DNA of 19,295 nt from JAWXUT01 sp044426075 (lineage in GTDB: Bacteria > Bacillota > Clostridia > Christensenellales > DTU072), in NCBI GenBank assembly GCA_044426075.1, contig JAWXUT010000024.1, positions 1-19,295 on the forward strand, given 5' to 3'. Below the pieces are notes generated by a model that searched no databases, was not told where the DNA came from, and saw nothing but the letters and a program-made list of their open reading frames with translations. Both the position numbers and the translations under genes were made by a program. Positions 7,185-14,424 of the stretch are shown here, in pieces. Numbering within the stretch: position 1 is the first letter of the stretch; each line of letters starts with the position of its first letter.

Positions 7185-8758
7185 TAAAATTAACAAATGT
7201 AAAAGTGCCAATAGGTTATACTGATGCAGATATCACAAGGATATGCGCAAGTTTATTGAGCACGTCAACAAGCAATATTTCAACTACAAAAATTTTAAAG
7301 CAGTCAATTGATGCTAGAAAAAAAGATAACATCACCCACGTTATGACAGTGGCTGTTGGTGTGAAAAATGAAAGGCAAGCTAGTATAAATAATTATGATC
7401 AATATATTCCAGTTAAAAGAAGAATACGCGATTTAGGGCTATCCAAAAAAAGTAGCTCCCAAAAAATCATAGTAGTAGGCAGTGGCCCCGCGGGCTTATT
7501 TGCGGGATTATTGCTTAGTGAATTAGGTTTAAATCCTACAATTATTGAGCGCGGAAGTGCTGTTGAAGAGCGCACAAAATGCGTAGAGGCATTAAAGACA
7601 TTTGGTGTGTTTAACCCCAACACAAATATACAATTTGGTGAAGGTGGTGCAGGTACATTTTCGGACGGAAAGCTCAATACGGGTACCTCAAGTGACTTGA
7701 TTGGGATAGTATTTGGCGAGTTTGTGACATATGGCGCTCCTCCAGAAATTGAAAGTTTAGCCCGCCCACACATTGGTACAGACTACTTAAAAGTGGTTGT
7801 AAAAAATATCCGCAATAGAATAATTGAATGTGGCGGGAAAGTGCTATTCGACACCAAAATGACAAACATTAAAACTGTCGGTGGCAGAGTTTCTGCGATT
7901 GAAACAGAGGGTGCAAATATCGGAATTATGGATTGTGACCACTTGCTTTTGGGCATAGGTCATAGTGCACGCGACACTTTTGAGATGTTATCTACTAAAG
8001 GTATAAGTATGGTTCCAAAGACCTTTTCAATTGGTGTTCGCATAGAGCACAAGCAATCGGAAATTGATGTTGCCCAATATGGCAAGGGTGCACCTAAAGG
8101 CTTGCCACCTAGCGACTACAAGCTGAGTGCAAAAACTGTAGACGGCAGAGGTGTGTACACATTTTGTATGTGTCCAGGCGGAGAAGTTGTGCCCGCAACA
8201 AGTGAAGAGGGCGCAGTGGTTACAAACGGTATGAGCAATTTTAATCGTGATGAACAAAATGCAAATGCAGCGGTGTTGGTTAATGTAACTCCCGAAGACT
8301 TTGATAGTGAACACGCGCTAGCGGGTGTAGAGTTCCAGCGCAAGTGGGAAAGGAAAGCGTTTGCGGTTAGCAACAGTTATAAAGCGCCCGTGCAAACGGT
8401 GGGTGACCTATTAAAAGGCAAGTCGTCACACAAGTTGGGGGCTGTTGTCCCTAGCTATAAACCGGGTGTAGTTTGTTGCGATATGCGCGATATTCTACCA
8501 AAATATGTAGTAAATGGCATAAAACAAGGCATAAATATTTTCGATAGAAGAATAAAAGGCTTCGCTTCACCACACGCTGTAGTAACCGGTGTTGAAACGC
8601 GCTCAAGTTCTCCTTTAAGAATATTGCGAGATGAAAATTTTGTTAGTAACATTGCGGGTATTTATCCTATGGGTGAAGGCGCGGGATATGCGGGTGGCAT
8701 AACGTCTTCAGCGGTTGACGGCTTGCGGGTGGCACTTTCTTTGTACGAAAAAATATAA
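7181..8758 (+). CDS. COG2509-type FAD-dependent dehydrogenase
   Basis: Protein of 525 residues of the widespread, functionally uncharacterised FAD-dependent dehydrogenase family. An N-terminal extension of about 95 residues, ferredoxin-like in pattern with an SIDARKK block at 42-48, precedes the Rossmann motif GSGPAG at 100-105 and E123. The family signature is NIQFGEGGAGTFSDGKLNT (149-167). The C-terminus IYPMGEGAGYAGG closes the FAD site. It starts inside the last codons of the HI0933-type gene (ATGA overlap), suggesting coupled expression and perhaps functional linkage. The reaction is unknown. About 80 bases separate it from the peptidase gene downstream, with no terminator visible. Confidence 0.88.
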   Translation: MIKLTNVKVPIGYTDADITRICASLLSTSTSNISTTKILKQSIDARKKDNITHVMTVAVGVKNERQASINNYDQYIPVKRRIRDLGLSKKSSSQKIIVVGSGPAGLFAGLLLSELGLNPTIIERGSAVEERTKCVEALKTFGVFNPNTNIQFGEGGAGTFSDGKLNTGTSSDLIGIVFGEFVTYGAPPEIESLARPHIGTDYLKVVVKNIRNRIIECGGKVLFDTKMTNIKTVGGRVSAIETEGANIGIMDCDHLLLGIGHSARDTFEMLSTKGISMVPKTFSIGVRIEHKQSEIDVAQYGKGAPKGLPPSDYKLSAKTVDGRGVYTFCMCPGGEVVPATSEEGAVVTNGMSNFNRDEQNANAAVLVNVTPEDFDSEHALAGVEFQRKWERKAFAVSNSYKAPVQTVGDLLKGKSSHKLGAVVPSYKPGVVCCDMRDILPKYVVNGIKQGINIFDRRIKGFASPHAVVTGVETRSSSPLRILRDENFVSNIAGIYPMGEGAGYAGGITSSAVDGLRVALSLYEKI

Positions 8759-8828
8759 ATTAGCACAATTAGCTTATAAAAATGTACCGAGTGCATTTTC
8801 TTACAGCAATCTGTAATATATAAATAAT

Positions 8829-8833
8829 GGAGG
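8829..8833 (+). promoter_or_regulatory. Ribosome binding site that decides the M20 peptidase start
   Basis: GGAGG five bases before the ATG at 8839. It overlaps the in-frame ATG at 8827 and rules that ATG out as the main start. A possible weak promoter (GTGCAT, 17 bases, TAATAT) lies just upstream in the 8759-8820 gap. Confidence 0.8.
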
Positions 8834-8838
8834 TCTTT

Positions 8839-10272
8839 ATGTGGTGGATAATTCCAGTCATATTAGTGGCAATTTTAGTAGCAGTTATAACAATAAAAAC
8901 TGCAAAGTTTAAACCTAAAAAGGTTGAAAAACTTCAAGGCAGCAACGAGGTTGTTGACAACGAACGCATAGTTAGCAATATGCAAAAGATGATTCGTTGT
9001 AAGACAATTTCATATGATAATAGGAGTTTAGAAGATAATGCAGAGTTTGAAAAATTTTATGCAGTTGTTGATAATGAATATCCTTTAATCGCAAAACACC
9101 TTACAAAAACGCAGTTTAAACCTAGAGGATTGTTGTATCATTGGAAGGGCGAAAATCCAGGCAATGCTACAATATTTATGTCGCATTTTGACGTTGTTCC
9201 GGCAGATGAAAAGGCGTGGGATAAACCCGCTTTTGATGCAATTATTGAAAACGGTGAAATGTGGGGAAGAGGCACTTTGGATACCAAAGGCACGCTATGT
9301 AGTATCCTAGAGTCTACAGAAGAGTTGTTAAAGCGCGGTTTTGTACCTAAGCACGATATATATCTATCTTTTGGCGGAGATGAAGAAACTAGGGGTGAAA
9401 CCACTCCATTTATAGTAGAGTATTTTGAGAAAAATAATATTGAAATTGGTCTTATTTTAGACGAGGGTGGAGCAGTTGTAACGGGCGTATTCCCTGGTGT
9501 TAAAAAGTCTATTGCGGTTATCGGCACAGCAGAAAAGGGCATAATGGATGCCAACTTTGAAATGAAGAGTTCTGGTGGTCACGCAAGTACTCCACCAAAG
9601 CACACTATTGTTGGCGAATTATCTAAGGCAATGGTAAAGCTTGAAAAGCACAACTTTAAAATGAGGCTATCGGGTGCGGGAAGCGAGATGTTAGATACAC
9701 TTGCACGCGAGTCAATATTGCCAATAAGGGTTATTTTTGCCAACATGTGGTTGTTTAAGCCATTGTTAGCGCTTGCAACAAAACTTATGGGCGGCGACTT
9801 AAATGCAATTGTGCGTACCACTTTTGGTGCTACTATGATGAGCGCTAGTGAGGCTGCAAATGTTATTCCAACTGAGGCAAAAATGGTGGCAAATATGCGC
9901 CTAATTCCAGGAGAAACAGTAGAAAGCACTGTTGCAGATTTAACTAAAGTTGTAAATAATGAAAAAATTGCTGTATATGCAACGGGATACTGCAATCCTT
10001 CCCCCAATAGTGACACTTCATGTGAGGGATATAAAAAATTGTTCGCAACTGTTGTGGAAACTTGGGATGATGCCATTCCTACACCTTATTTAATGATGGC
10101 TTGTAGTGATTCTAGGCATTATGCGCGCATAAGCGACAAGGTTTTCAGATTTAGTGCAATGGAAATGACTAAGGCAGAGCGTGGTTATATTCACGGACAT
10201 AATGAGCGAATTCAAATAGATAACCTCATTAAAACTGTTGTATTCTATCTAAGATTGATGCAAAAATGCTAA
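8839..10272 (+). CDS. Membrane-anchored M20-family metallopeptidase
   Basis: Zinc-dependent M20 peptidase/deacylase of 477 residues. The N-terminal 20 residues (WWIIPVILVAILVAV) are a membrane anchor or uncleaved signal. The catalytic domain shows H116 and D118 (SHFDVVPAD), bridging D148 (GRGTLDTKG), E182/E183 (GGDEETRG), D208 (LILDEGG) and H452 (YIHGHNE). The lid (dimerisation) domain starts near KSSGGHASTPP (about 243). The general layout recalls the carboxypeptidase S / PM20D1 subgroup, which is also membrane-anchored; substrate specificity cannot be read. Start choice: the ATG at 8827 lies in the sequence ATGGAGG, whose GGAGG (8829-8833) is the ribosome binding site for the ATG at 8839, five bases away, so the latter is used. 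A strong terminator follows. Confidence 0.9.
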   Translation: MWWIIPVILVAILVAVITIKTAKFKPKKVEKLQGSNEVVDNERIVSNMQKMIRCKTISYDNRSLEDNAEFEKFYAVVDNEYPLIAKHLTKTQFKPRGLLYHWKGENPGNATIFMSHFDVVPADEKAWDKPAFDAIIENGEMWGRGTLDTKGTLCSILESTEELLKRGFVPKHDIYLSFGGDEETRGETTPFIVEYFEKNNIEIGLILDEGGAVVTGVFPGVKKSIAVIGTAEKGIMDANFEMKSSGGHASTPPKHTIVGELSKAMVKLEKHNFKMRLSGAGSEMLDTLARESILPIRVIFANMWLFKPLLALATKLMGGDLNAIVRTTFGATMMSASEAANVIPTEAKMVANMRLIPGETVESTVADLTKVVNNEKIAVYATGYCNPSPNSDTSCEGYKKLFATVVETWDDAIPTPYLMMACSDSRHYARISDKVFRFSAMEMTKAERGYIHGHNERIQIDNLIKTVVFYLRLMQKC

Positions 10273-10282
10273 TTTAACAACA

Positions 10283-10319
10283 CATAAAAAGAACCGCTGA
10301 AAAACGGTTCTTTTTTATG
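10283..10319. terminator. Bidirectional terminator between the M20 peptidase and PHP genes
   Basis: CATAAAAAGAACCG pairs with CGGTTCTTTTTTATG (one bulge) around a short A-rich loop. Both arms end in A or T runs, so it ends the plus-strand peptidase transcript and the convergent minus-strand PHP transcript. Confidence 0.92.
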
Positions 10320-10322
10320 TAT

Positions 10323-11084
10323 TTATGATTTCTTTTTAAATGTTGGGGTGGAATGTAAATTTACTATTCGCGATAAATCCATATTGTGCTTTTTAGCGTA
10401 GGCTAAGGGCTTTTCAAAATTTGCAATGCGCTCGGCTTTGTGGGCGTCACTATTTATCAAAAATTTAACATCTGTGGTTAACATCTTTTCGAATGCTTCA
10501 TGCGACAATGTGTTAATGTGCTTTGCGTTTAATTCCATATATACACCATAGTCACTTGCAGCTTTTGCTAGCTCATAACAATCCACTTTAAAGAGGTGGT
10601 TGGGGTGGGCTAATATGTCTATTGGATATCTTTTAATTGATTCAATAATAGATTTCGTGTTGCGCGCAATATCTTCTTTACTAGGGAACTTTATCATCCT
10701 TAAATGCGCACTTAAAAATATATCCTTAAATGATTGCCAATCTTTAGGCTTAGCAAATGAGTGATATCCCATTACCAATACATCAAATTGATGCACCTCG
10801 TCTTGCCTTATATCCAGCTCGCCATCGGTACCCACAATATCTGCTTCAATACCAGTATATATTGTTAGCTTGTCACCAAACTTTTCGCGCATAGCGTTGA
10901 TTTCAACAAGCTGACTTGCGAATTTTTCGCGCGTTAATGACCAAGTACTTGGGTTGCCAAAAGCGTGGTCTGTTATAGCCAACTCTTGTAAACCTTTTTC
11001 TATTGCTACTGCAACATTTTGCTCCACTTTTGCAACACCGTCACTGTAATGTGTGTGGGTGTGATAATCTCCATAAACTTTCAT
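10323..11084 (-). CDS. PHP-domain metal-dependent phosphoesterase
   Basis: Stand-alone PHP domain protein of 253 residues, resembling the YcdX / histidinol-phosphatase-like group. The full metal-binding set is present: H8, H10 and D15 (DYHTHTHYSD), H40 (ITDHAF), E80 (GIEADI), H108 (MGYHSF), H160 (LAHPNH), D213 and H215 (NSDAH). This fits a trinuclear metal phosphoesterase; the substrate (a phosphorylated metabolite or nucleotide) is not known. I chose the ATG at 11084 because MKVYGDYHTH is the usual family N-terminus. The open frame to 11102 would include the -10 box. The TATACT -10 box ends 6 bases before the ATG and no Shine-Dalgarno exists, so the mRNA is predicted to be leaderless. It has its own promoter and is convergent with the peptidase gene. 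Confidence 0.9.
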   Translation of the reverse strand: MKVYGDYHTHTHYSDGVAKVEQNVAVAIEKGLQELAITDHAFGNPSTWSLTREKFASQLVEINAMREKFGDKLTIYTGIEADIVGTDGELDIRQDEVHQFDVLVMGYHSFAKPKDWQSFKDIFLSAHLRMIKFPSKEDIARNTKSIIESIKRYPIDILAHPNHLFKVDCYELAKAASDYGVYMELNAKHINTLSHEAFEKMLTTDVKFLINSDAHKAERIANFEKPLAYAKKHNMDLSRIVNLHSTPTFKKKS

Positions 11085-11090
11085 AGCAGT

Positions 11091-11119
11091 AGTATAGCAC
11101 ACTTTATTCCGCCTTGCAA
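11091..11119 (-). promoter_or_regulatory. Promoter of the PHP gene, predicted leaderless
   Basis: On the minus strand: TTGCAA (11119-11114), a 17-base spacer ending in TGC (extended -10), then TATACT (11096-11091). The start site expected 7 bases downstream is 11084, exactly the A of the ATG. Confidence 0.82.
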
Positions 11120-11295
11120 CAACCCCACTCTAAAAAAAAAGTAAAAAAATATTTTCACTTATAATGAAAATAAATTTCTAATAGTATTTTTGTTAATAGC
11201 ACGATTATAGCTGTTTTTGGCGCTTTATGTGTGCTAAGCGGTATCTATTTGAAAATTGTGCATTACTTATGTGATAAATTTATGAATTTTATATA
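11120..11295. other. Upstream region of the membrane-protein operon
   Basis: No coding frame is supported. It holds A-rich runs at 11132-11149 and a stem-loop TATTTTCA / TGAAAATA at 11150-11172, which on the minus strand is followed by long T runs and could act as a weak minus-strand terminator insulating the PHP promoter. A loose inverted repeat, TAGCAC / GTGCTA, also lies around 11196-11237. Confidence 0.45.
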
Positions 11296-11324
11296 TTGAC
11301 ATATACTATTATATAAGTTATAAT
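11296..11324 (+). promoter_or_regulatory. Consensus promoter of the paralogous membrane-protein operon
   Basis: TTGACA at 11296-11301 and TATAAT at 11319-11324 with a 17-base spacer: a perfect sigma-A consensus. The predicted start near 11331 gives a leader of about 40 bases with AAGGAGAG before the ATG at 11372. Confidence 0.92.
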
Positions 11325-11350
11325 GTATGTGTATTATTTTACAAACATAC
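11325..11350 (+). repeat. Inverted repeat at the transcription start of the membrane-protein operon
   Basis: GTATGT (11325-11330) and ACATAC (11345-11350), extendable with one bulge to AATG/CATT. It begins right after the -10 box and covers the predicted start site, a typical place for a repressor operator; it could also fold as a 5' hairpin in the mRNA. Confidence 0.5.
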
Positions 11351-11371
11351 CATTTATAAGGAGAGTAACTA

Positions 11372-12892
11372 ATGGATTCACAAAAAATCAAGTCAAAAGC
11401 TATGCGTTGGCGTATCCTAAAAGTGTTAAGCTATGTACTTGGCTTGCCACTTCTAGTTTATTTTGTTAAAGAAGCAGCTGAAACTTATCCAACAGGCAGC
11501 AGTGATGGTGTTACTGCATTGCTAGGTGACGGACAATTGTTAGTTAAATACATCGCTATTGCGTTAGTAGTAGTGTTCGTAATTCAATTGATTTTGGCTA
11601 AACTAGTTAAGAGCAAAAAGACAAAGTCGGTTATCGTTGCAATACTAGGTTTTGTTGTAGCAGCAGCCCCTGTTTTCTACACAGAGGTAGTTATACAATC
11701 AGTTTTTAACGATTACAGAGACGCAATTATTGAAGAATATGATACTGATATCGGTTCATATGAAGCGGCTATACTAAACTACGAAAGTAAAGGTACAAGC
11801 GCTATCACAACTCTTGATGATTTCTTAGAGTATTACTACATTAATTATAGTGGTAAAAGCTTTGGTAGCAACACAGATGGTTCTGAAGTTACTATGGTTG
11901 AAGACGGTTACAGTATTGCCTACTACAGCGCAAACGGAATGTATTCTGACGGTTATTTGTTCGGTTATGAGCAAGCTCGTGAGATTATTGAAACATACTA
12001 CGGCACAGCTTACGCTTACGCTGATATGGGTATAAATATCAATGATGAACTTGATGCAGCACTAGAAGATTTGTATGCAACAGGTAGCGCTTGGGATTTA
12101 TACTGCAGAGGTTTAAGTTCAGATTACATTAGCTCCGCTGACGAGTGGGAACTTGCTTACGGAGAAGACGGTTCAGCTACTGGTTACTATCTAACAGATG
12201 AAAGACTTGATGAAATCCTTGGTGTACTTGGCACAGAAATTAGTGAAAATGATGATCTAGTTGCTATACTTGAAAAACTAGACGATTCGTTAGTGTCTCT
12301 ATTGGGTAAATTGGATTTAGATTTAGGTGGATTAGATTTAAGTACTTTGAATTTAACAGAATTACTTGCAAATCCAGATTTATGTTTTGCAGATATTGAG
12401 CCATTCCTAGACGCATTCGGATTTAGTAAAACACAACTATTTGATCTATTATATCAATATAGTAACTATCAAAGCCCAACAACATATTCAATCTACCACT
12501 TTATTGAAGATGAAGATTTGCAAGCATATGCTTATGCAAAATACTATGGCATCATTCACGGTGGAAAATTGGGTTCAGTTCTAGTAAGCACATTTACAAT
12601 CGACTTTGAAGATGACGGGTCATATGAATTTAACCTAACTTCAAAAGTTGGTGAAATTTCTTTTGACGCTACTGGTGAAACAGCACAAAGCTGGGAAACT
12701 CTTCAAAAGACCTTCCAAACAATTGAGATCGCTGAAATGTGGATGTCAGATGTTTATCCATACTTTGTAGCTAGAAACTACTTCTATGTATTTGCTGGCG
12801 CAATCGCAATTGGAATTATGGTTTCATACTATAGTTCAATGAAAGAAAAAGAGCTTATGGACAAACTTGTTGCTAAAAAGGGGGTAAAGTAA
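11372..12892 (+). CDS. Uncharacterised four-helix membrane protein with large outside domain (paralogue 1)
   Basis: Not recognised as a known family. The 506-residue protein has three N-terminal helices (about 17-34, 57-77, 87-108), an acidic, Tyr-rich soluble region (about 109-464) and a fourth helix (about 465-486) with a basic tail. Lys/Arg before helix 1, between helices 2 and 3 and after helix 4 place the large region outside the cell. Within it, residues 310-335 have a repeating Leu/Asp pattern (KLDLDLGGLDLSTLNLTELL). It contains only two Cys (245, 338). It resembles the next gene: helix 1 (Y-LG-PL), a Tyr...NYE...LDDF block at 130-151 with the same spacing as in paralogue 2, and ARNYFYVFAG before helix 4. 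It is the first gene of a two-gene operon behind a consensus promoter, with a good AAGGAG. No enzyme motif is seen; a sensor, transport-accessory or envelope role cannot be told apart. Confidence 0.85.
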   Translation: MDSQKIKSKAMRWRILKVLSYVLGLPLLVYFVKEAAETYPTGSSDGVTALLGDGQLLVKYIAIALVVVFVIQLILAKLVKSKKTKSVIVAILGFVVAAAPVFYTEVVIQSVFNDYRDAIIEEYDTDIGSYEAAILNYESKGTSAITTLDDFLEYYYINYSGKSFGSNTDGSEVTMVEDGYSIAYYSANGMYSDGYLFGYEQAREIIETYYGTAYAYADMGININDELDAALEDLYATGSAWDLYCRGLSSDYISSADEWELAYGEDGSATGYYLTDERLDEILGVLGTEISENDDLVAILEKLDDSLVSLLGKLDLDLGGLDLSTLNLTELLANPDLCFADIEPFLDAFGFSKTQLFDLLYQYSNYQSPTTYSIYHFIEDEDLQAYAYAKYYGIIHGGKLGSVLVSTFTIDFEDDGSYEFNLTSKVGEISFDATGETAQSWETLQKTFQTIEIAEMWMSDVYPYFVARNYFYVFAGAIAIGIMVSYYSSMKEKELMDKLVAKKGVK

Positions 12893-12893
12893 T

Positions 12894-14213
12894 ATGAAAA
12901 AATTCGCAAAATTCTTGCTATATTTCTTAGGATTCCCTTTAATGCTTGGATTAGTTATCTGGGAAAGTTGGGATATGATTATGGATAACATCACCTACGG
13001 CTTTTGGCCTTGGGCGGGTGTTGTAGTAACAGCGCTATTATTAGTGGTATTTACAATCATTGTTCTTATAACTGGTAGAAAAGCTAAAAAAGCTACAACT
13101 GTTAAAAAGGTTCGCCGTGGTACAGCTGTTATGGTAGTATCAAGTGTATTGCTAACTGCTGGTGTTTGGGGCGCAATTGATGTGTTCTTGCCAGATATCT
13201 TGTCAGACGCAACATCTGGTACAATTAAGTATACAGATCTAATTGAAAACTACGAAGGCGAATCAGAGTATTTTGCCGATATGCTAGATGAATTCATTAC
13301 TATGAACGTTGCTAACGGCAACTTGTCAGAATATACTCTTGAAGAATATCTAGCAATGGGCTTCACACAAGAAGTTTCTGATCTAATTGACAATCAATAC
13401 TACTCACAACATAGGGTTGGCTACACTGTTATAAACGCAAACGGCCCTTGGCTCACACTTGCTGATAGCGATCGTATGACAATTGCAGCAGTTGTTCACT
13501 TGGTTATAAATCAAAGAGATTACTCTTATATTGATGAGGAAACCGGCGAAACAATGTACAAAAATGAGAAGTATCAAGTTATGGTTGATGGTGAATACTA
13601 TGATGTTACTTGGACAATCCTTGATATGACAAACCCAATCACACTTGATTTGACAAGCTTATTGGGCGACTATAGTGATATTTTGAGTCTTGTTGATTCA
13701 GCATTTGCTGGTGTTGGTGGATTGGATGCGCTAACTGAAGCTTTGCACGATGTGCTTTATGAAGGTATCGCAAGTGAGGAAGTTGCTGGCGACGCTATTA
13801 ACATCTACTTCGATTTAGATGGAGAAGACGGCTTTATGGGTCTTATAATTGACAACACAACTGAAGAACGTGGTGTGTTTGATTACATGCACACAGCTTG
13901 GTTCCAAAGTAATGGATTGTTGATTGCAGTTACTCACTTGTATGCTACCCGTCATATTATCTACTTCTTTGCAGGAATAGTTGCTATACTTGCATTGATG
14001 TTAGGATTTATGCGTGAGAGCCAATACAAAGCAAACTTTGTAGATGACAAAAAAGACGATGAAGAAGATGATAGTGACGACGATAATAATGTAGTAGAAA
14101 ATGCTCAACCAGCACAAACTACTACCCCAATAGTTATTGCCCAATCTCCTTATCTAACAAGTTTTATGGAAGCTCAAAACAGAAGAGTTAACGAAAACAC
14201 AATAAACAAATAA
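12894..14213 (+). CDS. Uncharacterised four-helix membrane protein with acidic cytoplasmic tail (paralogue 2)
   Basis: Not recognised. The 439-residue protein shares the architecture of the preceding one: helices at about 6-24, 39-60 and 77-97, an outside domain at about 98-350, and a fourth helix at 352-372. The basic loop GRKAKKATTVKKVRR at 61-75 between helices 2 and 3 fixes the orientation. Shared blocks with paralogue 1 are YFLGFPL, a Tyr...NYE...LDEF block at 113-134 and a YATRHIIYFFAG stretch before helix 4. Unlike paralogue 1 it has no Cys, and after helix 4 it carries a strongly acidic run (residues 384-398, almost all Asp/Glu) and then a Gln/Thr/Pro-rich tail. One base separates the stop of paralogue 1 from this ATG, and GGGGGT nine bases upstream is the ribosome binding site. 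Duplication followed by divergence is likely; the function is unknown. Confidence 0.85.
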   Translation: MKKFAKFLLYFLGFPLMLGLVIWESWDMIMDNITYGFWPWAGVVVTALLLVVFTIIVLITGRKAKKATTVKKVRRGTAVMVVSSVLLTAGVWGAIDVFLPDILSDATSGTIKYTDLIENYEGESEYFADMLDEFITMNVANGNLSEYTLEEYLAMGFTQEVSDLIDNQYYSQHRVGYTVINANGPWLTLADSDRMTIAAVVHLVINQRDYSYIDEETGETMYKNEKYQVMVDGEYYDVTWTILDMTNPITLDLTSLLGDYSDILSLVDSAFAGVGGLDALTEALHDVLYEGIASEEVAGDAINIYFDLDGEDGFMGLIIDNTTEERGVFDYMHTAWFQSNGLLIAVTHLYATRHIIYFFAGIVAILALMLGFMRESQYKANFVDDKKDDEEDDSDDDNNVVENAQPAQTTTPIVIAQSPYLTSFMEAQNRRVNENTINK

Positions 14214-14215
14214 TC

Positions 14216-14234
14216 TAAATCAAAATTTGATTTA
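14216..14234. repeat. Palindrome after paralogue 2
   Basis: A 19-base palindrome (TAAATCAAA, central A, TTTGATTTA) three bases after the stop codon and immediately before the terminator stem. Its role is unknown; it could be a weak extra hairpin or a protein site. Confidence 0.4.
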
Positions 14235-14267
14235 TACCGCCAAGCTACTGCTTGGCGGTATTTTTTT
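14234..14267 (+). terminator. Strong terminator of the membrane-protein operon
   Basis: A perfect 12-base stem ATACCGCCAAGC / GCTTGGCGGTAT with a TACT loop, followed by seven T. Confidence 0.96.
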
Positions 14268-14329
14268 AGATAATGTATTTAAAAAAAATCAGTAAGTGCA
14301 GTCAATTAGTTTTAATTTTATTTTGAAAG

Positions 14330-14338
14330 TGGTATAAT
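14330..14338 (+). promoter_or_regulatory. Extended -10 promoter of the esterase gene
   Basis: TGG followed by TATAAT (14333-14338). The -35 region (TTTTAA near 14310) is poor, as is common for extended -10 promoters. The predicted start near 14343-14345 leaves a leader of about 80 bases containing two hairpins and a tiny open frame. Confidence 0.7.
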
Positions 14339-14342
14339 GATT

Positions 14343-14424
14343 ATGTGCTGTTTTTTTGCATAAGGGCATATGCAATAGGGCATTAATAATTACATATTAC
14401 AACAGATATGTTGTTAGGAGTACA
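14343..14424 (+). promoter_or_regulatory. Structured 5' leader of the esterase gene
   Basis: The leader may start at an ATG (14343) that opens a six-codon frame MCCFFA ending at TAA 14361-14363. The stop lies in the 5' arm of a hairpin TTGCATA / TATGCAA (14357-14376). Near the gene, ACATAT / ATATGT and ACAACA / TGTTGT are mutually exclusive stems, the second ending just before the AGGAG ribosome site. This could regulate translation; it may also be chance in AT-rich DNA. Confidence 0.35.

Noticed and set aside
11085..11102. N-terminal extension of the PHP gene
   Set aside because: It includes the TATACT -10 box, and PHP proteins normally begin within a few residues of the HxH motif.
11372..14213. 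The membrane-protein pair as ABC transporter permeases or a phage lysis cassette
   Set aside because: No ATPase, permease loop or lysis gene is adjacent, and the topology has only four helices with one large outside domain.
14356..14424. TTG start upstream of the esterase
   Set aside because: No ribosome site; the added residues are not family-like, and the ATG at 14425 has AGGAG at good spacing.
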